DNA of 64,000 bases from CAZNOG01 sp964574635 (GCA_964574635.1 CAZNOG010000006.1:62001-126000), one strand, 5' to 3'. Positions 43,611 to 52,677 are shown, counted from the stretch's first letter. A program made the numbers and translations. The notes: generated by a model not told the origin, from the sequence alone.

Positions 43611-45854
43611 TCAAGGTTTGTACAATTCGATCCGCGAAGGCGTACTCGGCACCACGACCTTGTTGTTTCCGGTTTCGATGTCGGTAGTTTCCTCGTAAGG
43701 ATCGAGCAACACGCGATCCACGCGTTTATCGAAGGCGAAGACCTTGGTCACTTCCTTGTCGTTCATCTTCCAAATTTCCGCCGGAATGCGGATTACTTCC
43801 TCGGTTCCATCTTCAAAATAGAAGCCGACGACTACGGGCATCACCATACCTTGGTTGCCGAAGGTGATCTGGTAAAAGTGCCGTGTATCGTCCAATTGTG
43901 CGCGCTCGCTTTCCGACAATCCCGCCAAGAACGCATCGTAATCTTCCCTTTGCGGAGAGCGGCTTTGATCGGATTTCCCCGTGTACTCGTCCACCAATTC
44001 GGGATACTTCTCCACGGCGGTTGGAATCGAATCCCGATCCCGGCGCAACTCCGAAATACTTTGTCGTCGCAAGGCGGCATTCTCTTGCTCGGCGCGTTGC
44101 ATCCCCTCCGCGTGGTTTTCCACTAGGCGGTAGTACTTCACCTTCTCGATGGACATATCGACGTGTTCGGTGGAATAAAACCAGCCCCGCCAGAACCAAT
44201 CCAAGTCCACGCCACTCGCGTCTTCCATCGTTCTGAAGAAATCGGCCGGCGTAGCGTGTTTGAATTTCCAGCGGTTGGCGTAAGTCTTGAATGCGTGATC
44301 GAACAGTTCCCTGCCCATCACCGTTTCGCGCAGAATGTTCAGCGCCGTGGCAGTTTTGCCGTAGGCGTTGTTGCCGAATTGTTTCACCGACTCGCTGTTC
44401 GTCATGATGGGCGTCATGTTTTCCTTGTCGCCGGCCATGTACGACACCAAATCCCGTGGTTCTCCCCGCCTGCTCGGAAAGCCCTTTTCGAATTCCTGTT
44501 CCGTCAGGTATTGCACGAAGGTGTTCAACCCCTCGTCTTGCCACGACCATTGCCGTTCGTCCGAATTGACGATCATGGGAAACCAGTTGTGCCCCACCTC
44601 GTGGATAATCACGGAAATCACCCCGTACTTCATTCTTCGGCTATACGTGCCGTCCGGTTCGGAACGGCCGTAATTGAAGCTGATCATAGGGTACTCCATG
44701 CCAATGCTCCGGGCGTTCACCGAAATGGCCACCGGATACGGATAGTCGAAGATGTGTTTACTATAGGTTTTGAGGGTGTGTCTCACCGTGGCGGTAGAGT
44801 ACTTTCCCCACAGAGGATTGGCTTCCGGGGGGTAGAAGCTCATGGCCATTACCCTTCGGTCGCCGATCGGTACACCTTGGGCATCCCACATGAATTTTCT
44901 CGATGTCGCCCAAGCGAAATCCCGCACGTTCTCCGCTTTGAAACGCCAAGTTTTCGTCTCCACCGAGCGTCCTTTGGAGTTTTCCTCCGCTTCCGACTGC
45001 GTGATGATCTCCACGGGAGAATCCGCGGTTTCGGCCGTTCGAAGGCGTTCGCGCTGTGCGGAGGTCAAGACATCACCCGGGTTTTGCAACGTGCCGGTAG
45101 CGGCGAGAACGTGGTCCGCCGGCACGGTTATGCTCACGTCAAAATTTCCGAATCCCAAGGTGAACTCCCCCCTACCGAGGAATTGCTTGTGCTGCCAACC
45201 GTTGTAGTCGTCGTAAACCGCCATTCTCGGGTAAAATTGCGCGATGGTGTAGATGGCGTTGTTTTCGTCTTCGAACCATTCGTAGCCCGATCGGCCTCCC
45301 ACCTTCATGCGGTCGTTGAGAAGATAATGCCATTTGATGTTCAGCGTGGTTCCTCCGTTGGGCACCAAAGCCGAGGGCAAATCCACGCGCATCATGGTGC
45401 CGTTGACGGTATACGGAATGTCATTGCCGCGGTGGTCGCGCACGTATTCGATCACGAATCCCCCGTCGAACCAAGGGGTGAGGTCCCGGAAGTCGTCGAA
45501 TTTCATCCGGTCGGAAACCGTAGACTGTTGGATGGCCATTGCGTCGCTGTCCTTGGCACGGATATTTTGATCGAGTTGCAACCACAAATATTCCAAGTGA
45601 TCCGGCGATCGGTTGAAATACCGAATGGTCTGCTCACCGTAAATCATTTGCGCTTCCTCGTCGAGGCGGATGTCCATGGTGTAGTCGGCGCGCTGTTGCC
45701 AATACGCGTGACCCGGTGCGCCCGATGCGGTGCGGTACGCATTCGGGGTGGGCAATTCGGTACCGAGTTGACGGAATGGATCCGCATTTTCCGATTGTGC
45801 GGCCGTGGTGATGGCGGAAAGCATAAGGAAGCAAAGGAAAACATAATGATTCAT
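43611..45854 (-). CDS. M1 family zinc metallopeptidase
   Basis: Exported aminopeptidase-like protein of 747 residues with a signal peptide (YVFLCFLMLSAITTAAQ). Zinc ligands are His418 and His422 with catalytic Glu419 in VIIHEVGHNWF and Glu441 in WSWQDEGLN. The exopeptidase GAMEN motif is replaced by GMEYP, as in many bacterial M1 members, so the exact specificity is open. The C-terminal part after residue ~560 is a beta/alpha appendix. It is transcribed alone, convergent with the GAPDH gene. Confidence 0.92.
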   Translation of the reverse strand: MNHYVFLCFLMLSAITTAAQSENADPFRQLGTELPTPNAYRTASGAPGHAYWQQRADYTMDIRLDEEAQMIYGEQTIRYFNRSPDHLEYLWLQLDQNIRAKDSDAMAIQQSTVSDRMKFDDFRDLTPWFDGGFVIEYVRDHRGNDIPYTVNGTMMRVDLPSALVPNGGTTLNIKWHYLLNDRMKVGGRSGYEWFEDENNAIYTIAQFYPRMAVYDDYNGWQHKQFLGRGEFTLGFGNFDVSITVPADHVLAATGTLQNPGDVLTSAQRERLRTAETADSPVEIITQSEAEENSKGRSVETKTWRFKAENVRDFAWATSRKFMWDAQGVPIGDRRVMAMSFYPPEANPLWGKYSTATVRHTLKTYSKHIFDYPYPVAISVNARSIGMEYPMISFNYGRSEPDGTYSRRMKYGVISVIIHEVGHNWFPMIVNSDERQWSWQDEGLNTFVQYLTEQEFEKGFPSRRGEPRDLVSYMAGDKENMTPIMTNSESVKQFGNNAYGKTATALNILRETVMGRELFDHAFKTYANRWKFKHATPADFFRTMEDASGVDLDWFWRGWFYSTEHVDMSIEKVKYYRLVENHAEGMQRAEQENAALRRQSISELRRDRDSIPTAVEKYPELVDEYTGKSDQSRSPQREDYDAFLAGLSESERAQLDDTRHFYQITFGNQGMVMPVVVGFYFEDGTEEVIRIPAEIWKMNDKEVTKVFAFDKRVDRVLLDPYEETTDIETGNNKVVVPSTPSRIELYKP

Positions 45855-46005
45855 AGAGACGAAGTGTTTTGAAATACCCGATCGGTGGAGCTACCGCCCT
45901 CATCGATCGATTTGAATGCAAGATACGCGGACAAATTTAAATCCCGAGGTGAAAACTACCGACGACCCCGTAAATCGAGGAGAAAATTACCGAAAGAGAC
46001 CCGGG

Positions 46006-46770
46006 TCAGACATTCAGAATCAACCCATCGTGTGCGAGGGCCATGCCGGGGGGCAATTCCCTGTTCACTTCTTCGTGTAACCCCATGTAATGGGAAATGT
46101 GCGTGAAAAAGGTCTTTTCGGCGCCGATGTCCTTCGCTAGGTTCACCGCCTGGTCCAAATTGAAGTGCGAGATGTGCTTTTTCTTTCTCAGCGCATTCAG
46201 CACCAGAATTTTCAGTCCTTTCAACTTCTCCATTTCACCGGCGGGAATGTGATTGGCGTCGGTGATGTACGCGATATCGCCGATGCGAAACCCCAGAACC
46301 GGCATGTGGAGGTGTTTGACCTCGATGGGAACGACCGTGACACCCGCCGCTCGAAAGTGTTCGCTTCCTTTGATTTCGTGGAGAATCATCTGCGGTACAC
46401 CCGGGTAGGATTCATCCGAGAATGCGTAGTGAAATTCCCGTTTCAGCGCTTCTTGGGTGCCCGCGTCGGCATAAATGTTCACCGGTTCGCCGTGCAAAAA
46501 ATTGAACGCCCGGATGTCGTCCAAGCCGGCGATGTGGTCTTTGTGGCTGTGCGTGAACAATACCGTGGGCATGACCTTCGGGGTATGCCTCAGCATTTGC
46601 CGCCGAAAATCCGGCCCGGTGTCGATGATGATGCACCAGTTCCCGTTCTCGATCATGGCCGATGTACGCAGACGCTTGTCGCGGTAATCGACCGACCGGC
46701 ACACCGTGCAGCCGCATCCGATGACGGGAACTCCCTGAGAAGTGCCGGTGCCGAGAAAGGTCAATCGCAT
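46006..46770 (-). CDS. MBL-fold metallo-hydrolase (PhnP/phosphodiesterase-like)
   Basis: Cytosolic protein of 254 residues with the metallo-beta-lactamase fold: LTFLGTGTSQGVPVIGCGCTVC (two Cys that often hold an extra zinc), the ligand motif FTHSHKDHIAGLDD, and later His and Asp in YITDANHIP and FTHISHYMG. Relatives such as PhnP hydrolyse cyclic phosphodiesters, so a phosphodiesterase role is likely, but the substrate is uncertain. The start at 46770 is set by a TAnnTTTG box only six bases upstream, making the mRNA leaderless or nearly so. The frame start at 46803 lies upstream of that promoter. Confidence 0.87.
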   Translation of the reverse strand: MRLTFLGTGTSQGVPVIGCGCTVCRSVDYRDKRLRTSAMIENGNWCIIIDTGPDFRRQMLRHTPKVMPTVLFTHSHKDHIAGLDDIRAFNFLHGEPVNIYADAGTQEALKREFHYAFSDESYPGVPQMILHEIKGSEHFRAAGVTVVPIEVKHLHMPVLGFRIGDIAYITDANHIPAGEMEKLKGLKILVLNALRKKKHISHFNLDQAVNLAKDIGAEKTFFTHISHYMGLHEEVNRELPPGMALAHDGLILNV

Positions 46771-46775
46771 AAAAG

Positions 46776-46783
46776 CAAAAGTA
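46776..46783 (-). promoter_or_regulatory. -7 box, probably giving a leaderless mRNA
   Basis: TACTTTTG on the minus strand ends six bases before the ATG at 46770, so transcription should begin at or within a base or two of the start codon. Confidence 0.55.
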
Positions 46784-46881
46784 TGGTTTTGCCGGCAACT
46801 CAAAAGAAGGAGACGAAGGAGATGACACGACGAAGCGAAAAATTACCCGGCTAACGTTGTGTAAGGGCGGACGACGGCATC

Positions 46882-46975
46882 CCGCCCATTCGGGGCGCGG
46901 TGCAACCGGCGGCCGCCAAACAGCGACGGGGAAGCTCGTATGGCGGCCACCTGGTGCCGCGCCCCGAATGGGCGG
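46882..46975 (+). repeat. Structured hairpin repeat, copy 1
   Basis: This is the best-preserved copy. A perfect 19-base outer stem (46882-46900 with 46957-46975; CCGCCCATTCGGGGCGCGG and its complement) encloses a GGCCGCCA/TGGCGGCC inner stem (46911-46918/46941-46948). The conserved tip is AGC-GACGGGGAA-GCT at 46922-46936. Upstream is GGCATCC (46876-46882), shared with copy 2. Downstream, GATAAGGCGGTAGACCGACC (46976-46994) continues CGGGAA, matching the 3' parts of copies 2 and 3. It fills the 278-base spacer between the metallo-hydrolase and esterase genes. Function is unknown: a structured RNA or a DNA hairpin repeat. Confidence 0.65.
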
Positions 46976-47047
46976 ATAAGGCGGTAGACCGACCCGGGAA
47001 GCCGGATGGCCCCGGGATACACCCAAAAAACCACATAAAAAAGAGGG

Positions 47048-48412
47048 CTATCTCTTGACGAGGGTGGTTTGATATTCTGCGGAATGACTCGTCACCACCA
47101 CGCGGTATGCGCCGTCGGCCAAGGAAGACACGTCGATGCGGTGGTCCTTGGCCGCGGAGAGAACGAGGACGCCCCGAAGATCGAAAATACGGACGCTGCG
47201 GACCGCCTCGCCCAAGGGCAGTGTGATTTGAACGGTATCGGTCGCGGGATTCGGAAAGAGGACGGGCTCATCGAAAACCCGGGGATCGTCCGTCGGCAGG
47301 GGTCCATCGATGAAGAGCCACCGAAATGCCTCGGGGAATCGCTGCGACCAAAACAATTCGTTGTGCGCCCCTTGGGGGTCGAACTCCAACCGCAGCCACT
47401 CCGGCGAAAATCCCGCATCGATCATTAAGTCGACCATGTTTTGGGCATTGTCGAAGACGCTTTGCCCCTCCAACCCCCCGGCGAGAAAATAATTCATGGC
47501 GGGCAGGGAGAATCCGGTCTCGGCGGCATAATCATAAATGGAATCCGAAAACCAAAAAGAAGGGGAAAGCGCGCCAACCTTGGAAAATATTTCGGGACGG
47601 GCCATGCCCGCGTAGAAGGAAATCAGCCCTCCCAAGGAAGACCCCATGATGCCGGTGTGCTCGCGGCCGGGAAGCGTTCGCAGTGAATCGTCGATGACGG
47701 GCTTCAGGTAATCGGCGATGAAATCGACGTACGCTTCGCCGTCCCCGCCGCCGTGCTCGGGATGTGCAAAGGGCGTGTACTCTCCGATGCGGTGCGCACC
47801 GCCGTTGTCGATGGCTACGATGATGGCGCCGGGATACCCCTCGGCATGGAAATCATCCATGGCTTCGTCGACCTTCCACTCGCCGCTGAAGGCTTCTTGA
47901 GCGCTGAACAGGTTCTGGCCGTCGTGCATGTACAGCACCGGATAGTGAAGTTCCGAATCGTGGTAACCTGGCGGAAGCAGCACGCGGATGCGTCGGGTTC
48001 TGTCGAGGCCCGGAATGGGAAAAGCGGCGTCGAAAAGTATGAGATTCTCCGGCAGATCGTCGAAGACCCCCTGTCCTTCCCACGAAAGGATGGACACTTC
48101 GATTGTATCGGTGCCGGTGAAATCGAACGTTCTGTTCGGGAGAAAACCGCCCGAAGCATTTCCCTCCACGACCTCCCACGAACCTCGGGTGAATTTGCCT
48201 TGGAAAGTGAGGGGCACGGATTCGGGCAGGGTCAAAAACCCGTCTTCAAAAACCCACGCCGGATCGCCCGGGTTCCACGAATTGGCCGATGAAGCGAGGT
48301 AAATATCCTCCACCGGAGGAGTGTTGGTGGGAACGGAAAGCAAGCGAACGACGTGCTGCGTGCTTCCCGTGAGGGATACGCCCAATGCGAGGGCGGCGAT
48401 CAATACCTTCAT
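47048..48412 (-). CDS. Secreted esterase with T9SS sorting domain
   Basis: Protein of 454 residues. A signal peptide (VLIAALALGVSLTGSTQ) is followed by an N-terminal beta domain (~residues 20-110). An alpha/beta-hydrolase of the esterase D/Fes type comes next, with RIRVLLPPGYHDSELHYPVLYMHDGQNLF and the nucleophile in HTGIMGSSLGGLISF. The last ~75 residues form a type IX sorting domain (FPNPATDTVQITLPLGEAV…DGAYRVVVTS…LVKR). It is therefore released or anchored outside the cell and probably cleaves esters or enterobactin-like substrates. The start at 48412 was chosen because it begins the signal peptide. Confidence 0.87.
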   Translation of the reverse strand: MKVLIAALALGVSLTGSTQHVVRLLSVPTNTPPVEDIYLASSANSWNPGDPAWVFEDGFLTLPESVPLTFQGKFTRGSWEVVEGNASGGFLPNRTFDFTGTDTIEVSILSWEGQGVFDDLPENLILFDAAFPIPGLDRTRRIRVLLPPGYHDSELHYPVLYMHDGQNLFSAQEAFSGEWKVDEAMDDFHAEGYPGAIIVAIDNGGAHRIGEYTPFAHPEHGGGDGEAYVDFIADYLKPVIDDSLRTLPGREHTGIMGSSLGGLISFYAGMARPEIFSKVGALSPSFWFSDSIYDYAAETGFSLPAMNYFLAGGLEGQSVFDNAQNMVDLMIDAGFSPEWLRLEFDPQGAHNELFWSQRFPEAFRWLFIDGPLPTDDPRVFDEPVLFPNPATDTVQITLPLGEAVRSVRIFDLRGVLVLSAAKDHRIDVSSLADGAYRVVVTSHSAEYQTTLVKR

Positions 48413-48553
48413 GGCTGCCGATTTGCGCCTTAAAAATAAAACTTGCCGGTGACGCGCGAAAATTCCCGGCGGCTCATCCAAAATGGCGAGGAGAACCGCC
48501 GGGAAATCGGGAGGTATTTTATTGCTATTGGTATTTCATCCTTTTCGCGCCGC

Positions 48554-48712
48554 CTATCCCATCATATTCATGATAAGGGTCACGACAAAGACAATCAGGA
48601 GGATATAAAACAGGATTTTGGCTATGCCGGCAAAGCCGCGGGCGATGCCCCCAAATCCCAACACCCCGAAAATAAGGGCCAATACAGCAAAGGTTATTAT
48701 CCAAGTGATCAT
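48554..48712 (-). CDS. DUF1328 small membrane protein (YtjA-like)
   Basis: Short gene of 52 residues. The translation starts MITWIITFAVLALIFGVLGF and continues GGIARGFAGIAKILFYILLI. This is the two-helix hydrophobic pattern of the DUF1328/YtjA family, including the FGGIA…AGIAKIL signature. It is an inner-membrane protein whose role is unknown; relatives are often linked to stress. An A/T-rich leader precedes the ATG. Confidence 0.85.
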   Translation of the reverse strand: MITWIITFAVLALIFGVLGFGGIARGFAGIAKILFYILLIVFVVTLIMNMMG

Positions 48713-49042
48713 GATGGTTATAAGTTTTGATTATGTGAGAAATGATTGCAAACGCAATTCCGGCCGGACACAAAACGGGAAAAATGTTGCCGGTGCGCCG
48801 TGAAAATTCGGATAAATACAGGCGGTAAATCCCCGGTGAAAATCCGCGCATCCCGCGAATCGATTGGGTTTCACGACCGTGGGCCGAAATTGCACTCCGG
48901 GATAAAAAAATCTCTAATCACTTCCCTTCACCCATATCCTCACGTGCAGAAAGTGGTATACAAACCGGGGCAATTGGGGATTGTTGGGAAAGTTTTTCCC
49001 CGCCCAACCCGTGCCAATGCCATGGATTTTTTGCGCGCTTCG
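48713..49042. other. Spacer without recognised features
   Basis: About 330 bases between the DUF1328 gene and the terminator of the T9SS protein. Frames here are short and lack family features. No tRNA, riboswitch or copy of the repeats was seen. Promoter elements for the DUF1328 gene are presumably inside but not clear. Confidence 0.5.
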
Positions 49043-49073
49043 AAAAAAAAAAGGCGACCCGAGGGTCGCCTTT
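49043..49073 (-). terminator. Rho-independent terminator
   Basis: On the minus strand, GGCGACCC and GGGTCGCC pair with a two-base loop and are followed by ten T. It closes the T9SS repeat-protein gene. Confidence 0.85.
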
Positions 49074-49093
49074 CACAATTGATTTCGTTTGGG

Positions 49094-50764
49094 TCAATTG
49101 ACCATAAGCTTGTGCACTGAAGATTCACCGCTCGCATTGGTGACATTGAGGAAATACAAGCCCGAGTTCAGATCGTGCGTATGAACCACCGTCTTACCCG
49201 AGGGATGCAAGGGCGTTTCTTGCCTCACCACCTTTCCGGTAATGTCGATGATGGACCAATAGATGGTTTTTCCGGCCGGATTTTCAACCGAAAGGGTGAA
49301 GTGATCCGTCGCGGGGTTGGGGTACATGAACACGGAACCTACGGAAGCTTCTTCCAATCCTACGATTCCACACAATCCGAAGGGCACCGCGTCGAGCACC
49401 TCGTCTTCACCGGTGCGCGTGTGCGTGCGGTTCCACCCTCCCACTCCGCTGGGTACGTTGCACTCCAGTTGTTCTTCGTTGCCGTCGAACTCCTCGTTGG
49501 TGGGATCGTTGACGTCGCCGTTCACGAATTTGTATTCGAAATACGCCGGTCCGGAAATCAAGGCGGTTACTTCGTAGATGCCGTCACCGTCGCCGTCGCT
49601 CATTTCGAGCGCACCCGATTGCCAAGTTGGCTCGGTGAATCCACCCATCACGAACACCCCCTCGGGCGCTACCGTCATGTCGGACATGTCCACGCGGAAA
49701 GTCACGTTGGCCGGGTCAGGATCGGGAATACAGGTTTCGGTGCACTGATTGAAGCAGGCCGCGAATGCCACGGGTTCATCCCCTTCGGGAATGGTGATCA
49801 CGCGGTTTCCGTCGGAAGCACAGAAGCTGGGAACGTTTTCCCATCCATCCGAACCGTTTTGGAACTTGAAGGGATAGGTACCCGGCGAGAGGAATTTTTG
49901 AATGGAATACGTACCGTCGCCGTTGTCTACCATGGGTTCGCCGGACCATCCGTTGAACTCACCGGCGATGTACCCGCCGTTGTCCACGTCCACCCCGGAT
50001 AGATCCACCGTGAAGGTGGCGTTGGGCTCTTGGCACGTTTCGCAAGTACCGAAGCAGAAGGCAGTAGTTACGACTTCTTCCGTGCCGACTTCCACCACCC
50101 TGTTGGTTCCTTCACCACAGGCGTCGGGAACGGATTCCGGTACGTCGGGATCCACCCAGCTCGACCCGTTGATGAATTTGTAGGAATACGAGGCGTTTCC
50201 ATCGACGTAAGCGACGTAGGCGAACTGGCTGTTGCCCACGTCGAAGGCTGTGCCGTACGCGGGTGCCCAGTTGGGATCGATCAAATCGCCCGCTACGTGC
50301 ACTCCGTTTTCGCTGATTTCGGTATTCGACATGTCGATCATCAGCCGCACGCCCACTTTGCCTTCCGGCGCAGCGGCGTTGAAGACCACCATGGGAAGTT
50401 CGAACCCGTCGGTGGCGTGGTGCTCGGTGATGGCGAAAAATCGGTTGCCGCCAAAAGCCACTTCCGAGGGCGGTGTTTCGTCACTGCCCCACTCGCTTCC
50501 GTTGACGTATTTGTACTGGTACTGACCGGGCGACAATTCTACGGTCAATTCGTAGATGCCGTCGCTGTCGTCGTCGGACATCGCGGCGGAACCGGGGTTC
50601 CAATCTTCCGGATAGCCCGCATTGGCTTGCCAGTCGCCCGCCACGTGAACACCGTTTGGAGAAACGGTTTCACCGGTCATGTCCACCCGAAAGGTGACCG
50701 AGACCTGGGCGTGGGCCAATCCGGCAAATAAAATGGCGAAAGCCACAAGGTAAATTTTCTTCAT
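49094..50764 (-). CDS. Secreted repeat protein with T9SS sorting domain
   Basis: Protein of 556 residues with a signal peptide (IYLVAFAILFAGLAHAQ). Four tandem modules of ~100 residues follow, each with a V-T-F-x-VDM or similar opening, a GVHVAG(D/E) phrase and a Y-x-YK(F/Y)VNG ending. These start near residues 21, 138, 245 and 355. The fold resembles early-set (CBM48-like) starch- or glycan-binding modules. Modules 2 and 3 end in Cys-rich CFGTCETC and CFNQCTETC loops. The last ~75 residues are a type IX sorting domain (MYPNPATDHFTLSVENPAG…SGLYFLNVTNASGESSVHKLMVN). It probably binds extracellular polysaccharide. No enzyme domain is visible. Confidence 0.83.
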   Translation of the reverse strand: MKKIYLVAFAILFAGLAHAQVSVTFRVDMTGETVSPNGVHVAGDWQANAGYPEDWNPGSAAMSDDDSDGIYELTVELSPGQYQYKYVNGSEWGSDETPPSEVAFGGNRFFAITEHHATDGFELPMVVFNAAAPEGKVGVRLMIDMSNTEISENGVHVAGDLIDPNWAPAYGTAFDVGNSQFAYVAYVDGNASYSYKFINGSSWVDPDVPESVPDACGEGTNRVVEVGTEEVVTTAFCFGTCETCQEPNATFTVDLSGVDVDNGGYIAGEFNGWSGEPMVDNGDGTYSIQKFLSPGTYPFKFQNGSDGWENVPSFCASDGNRVITIPEGDEPVAFAACFNQCTETCIPDPDPANVTFRVDMSDMTVAPEGVFVMGGFTEPTWQSGALEMSDGDGDGIYEVTALISGPAYFEYKFVNGDVNDPTNEEFDGNEEQLECNVPSGVGGWNRTHTRTGEDEVLDAVPFGLCGIVGLEEASVGSVFMYPNPATDHFTLSVENPAGKTIYWSIIDITGKVVRQETPLHPSGKTVVHTHDLNSGLYFLNVTNASGESSVHKLMVN

Positions 50765-50963
50765 AGTGCAAAAGGTTTTAGAGTGACCCCTGAGGTTATT
50801 GTACTTTTTACACTAACAAAAATAAGGGAATTTTCAAAACGGGAGAGCCATTTGGGAAGAAAATTCATTGAACCCCCGCATGAAAGGGAAAAAGTGCGTG
50901 ATTTCCGCACCTCGATCGGATTTCTAATCCAAGGCCGACGGCCATACCACTCGGAAAACGGAT

Positions 50964-52505
50964 TTATCCCGCGTGGGAGAAGAGGGAGGAACGCACCTCG
51001 CTCCGGTCTTCGACGAACAAGACCATGATGGCGGCCATGACCATGGTCGCACCGCCGAAGACCAATGCGAAGATCGCTTCACCGTCGAACCATTCCCGCA
51101 ACACGTAGCCCAGTATTCCCGCCGCCACGATTTGCGGCAACACGATGAAAATATTGAACACCCCCATGAAGTATCCCATTCTTTCCGCCGGGAGGGCACC
51201 CGCGAGAATGGCGTACGGCATGCTGAGAATGGACGCCCAAGCAATGCCCACCCCGATCATCGGGACGATCAGCCATTGGGGATCGGGCACGAGGTAAATC
51301 GCCGCCAACCCCACGCCTCCGGCAGTGAGGCAGACGGCGTGCGTGGCTTTTCTGCCCACGCGGCGGGCGATTTTGGGCAGTGCGAAGGCAAACAAAGCGG
51401 CGATGCCGTTGTACACGGCAAACAAGACCCCCACCCAATCGGCGCCGTCGTTGTATTCCCGCTGTATGAAGTTCAGCCGATTCTCGAGTTCGGGCGATAT
51501 CGCCGCGCCGATTCCCGGATCCGTGAAGTATTTGGCGGTATTGATGTCGATCACCGCTTTTTCTTCGCCGGCGTACTTTTCCGCGATCGCCGAGAGTTCC
51601 TCCCCTATGGAGGCGCGGGCTTGTACATCTGTGCCGGGTTCATCCAAAGCCTTTTGCAATTCGCCCAATTCGGCGGAGGTCACCGTCATGTCGTACACGT
51701 GGGAGGTCACGCCCGATGTGGTATAAATCCACATGGCGAAGAGCGCGAACCAGGTAAAAAACTGCACCAACGCCAGTCCTGCCATAGCGCGGGGCATGGT
51801 GAAAATTCCAGTGAAAGACTCCACCAGTCCGGTAAAAACCCCACCCCGGCGTTGTTCTTCGCGAAAGGCTTCCATGTCTTCCGGCGGGTATTCGTCCGAT
51901 TTGAAAACCGTCCACAATACCGCTCCCAAAAACGCCGCCGCCCCTACGTAAAACGACCAGCGCACGGAAGGGGGAATCTCGTTCGCCGGGGCCGTATTGG
52001 GCACTCCGAGCAAGTTGGTGAAAATATAAGGCAGCAAAGACGCCACCACCGCACCGGTGCCGATGAAGAAACTCTGCATCGCAAAGCCCGCGGTGCGCTG
52101 CTCATCCGGAAGCCGGTCGCCCACGAAAGCTCGAAAAGGCTCCATCGATACGTTGATCGACGCGTCCATGATCCAGAGCATTCCGGCGGCAACCCACAGC
52201 GTCGGACTGTTGGGCATGATTACCAGTGCGATCGAAGCCAGAATGGCGCCCACCAAAAAGAAGGGCCTTCGGCGGCCCAGGCGGGTCCACGTGCGGTCGC
52301 TGTAATACCCGATGATGGGTTGAACCAGCAAGCCCGTGACGGGAGCCGCGAGCCAAAGAATGGGCAGCTCGTCCTTGGAAGCGCCCAACGTTTCGAAAAT
52401 CCGACTCACATTCGCGTTTTGCAGCGCAAATCCAAACTGGATACCGAGAAAACCGAAACTCATGTTCCAGATTTCCCAAAAACTCAATCTCGGTTTTCTT
52501 GTCAT
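50964..52505 (-). CDS. MFS transporter (SLC45-like)
   Basis: Inner-membrane transporter of 513 residues with 12 predicted helices. The N-terminal half matches the SLC45/sucrose-symporter type: MSFGFLGIQFGFALQNANVSRIF, PVTGLLVQPIIGYYSDRTWTRLGRRRPFF (the MFS A-motif). A hydrophilic loop of about 90 residues before helix 8 (…AELGELQKALDEPGTDVQ…) is longer than usual. It is expected to move sugars with protons. A glycan-binding protein gene lies just downstream, which fits saccharide use, although no regulator or hydrolase operon is present. The ATG at 52505 is preferred over a TTG two codons upstream. Confidence 0.85.
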   Translation of the reverse strand: MTRKPRLSFWEIWNMSFGFLGIQFGFALQNANVSRIFETLGASKDELPILWLAAPVTGLLVQPIIGYYSDRTWTRLGRRRPFFLVGAILASIALVIMPNSPTLWVAAGMLWIMDASINVSMEPFRAFVGDRLPDEQRTAGFAMQSFFIGTGAVVASLLPYIFTNLLGVPNTAPANEIPPSVRWSFYVGAAAFLGAVLWTVFKSDEYPPEDMEAFREEQRRGGVFTGLVESFTGIFTMPRAMAGLALVQFFTWFALFAMWIYTTSGVTSHVYDMTVTSAELGELQKALDEPGTDVQARASIGEELSAIAEKYAGEEKAVIDINTAKYFTDPGIGAAISPELENRLNFIQREYNDGADWVGVLFAVYNGIAALFAFALPKIARRVGRKATHAVCLTAGGVGLAAIYLVPDPQWLIVPMIGVGIAWASILSMPYAILAGALPAERMGYFMGVFNIFIVLPQIVAAGILGYVLREWFDGEAIFALVFGGATMVMAAIMVLFVEDRSEVRSSLFSHAG

Positions 52506-52603
52506 GGCCAACCTCTTGATGTGGGGCCAAGGTAAATATTTCGACGATCTGTATCGAGGTGTTTCGGGCGTGCCCCCTCTGCTCGGTATCGGCGTGGTGC
52601 TTA

Positions 52604-52620
52604 CCCATCCACAAAAACCC
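52604..52620 (-). repeat. Dispersed GTTTTTGTGGGTG motif, copy E
   Basis: On the minus strand this reads GGGTTTTTGTGGATGGG, preceded by GGATGGGCGGATGA, which resembles the flank of copy A. It lies downstream of structured hairpin copy 3 on the same strand, and upstream of the MFS gene. Confidence 0.6.
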
Positions 52621-52677
52621 TCATCCGCCCATCCTTTTCACGCATCCGGTCGGGGTCGGTTTTTTTCCGCTATCTCC

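Noticed and set aside
47016..47040. Possible eighth copy of the GTTTTTGTGGGTG motif after hairpin copy 1
   Set aside because: The sequence reads ATACACCCAAAAAACCACATA; the order of the A run and the CAC block differs from the motif, so it was not counted.
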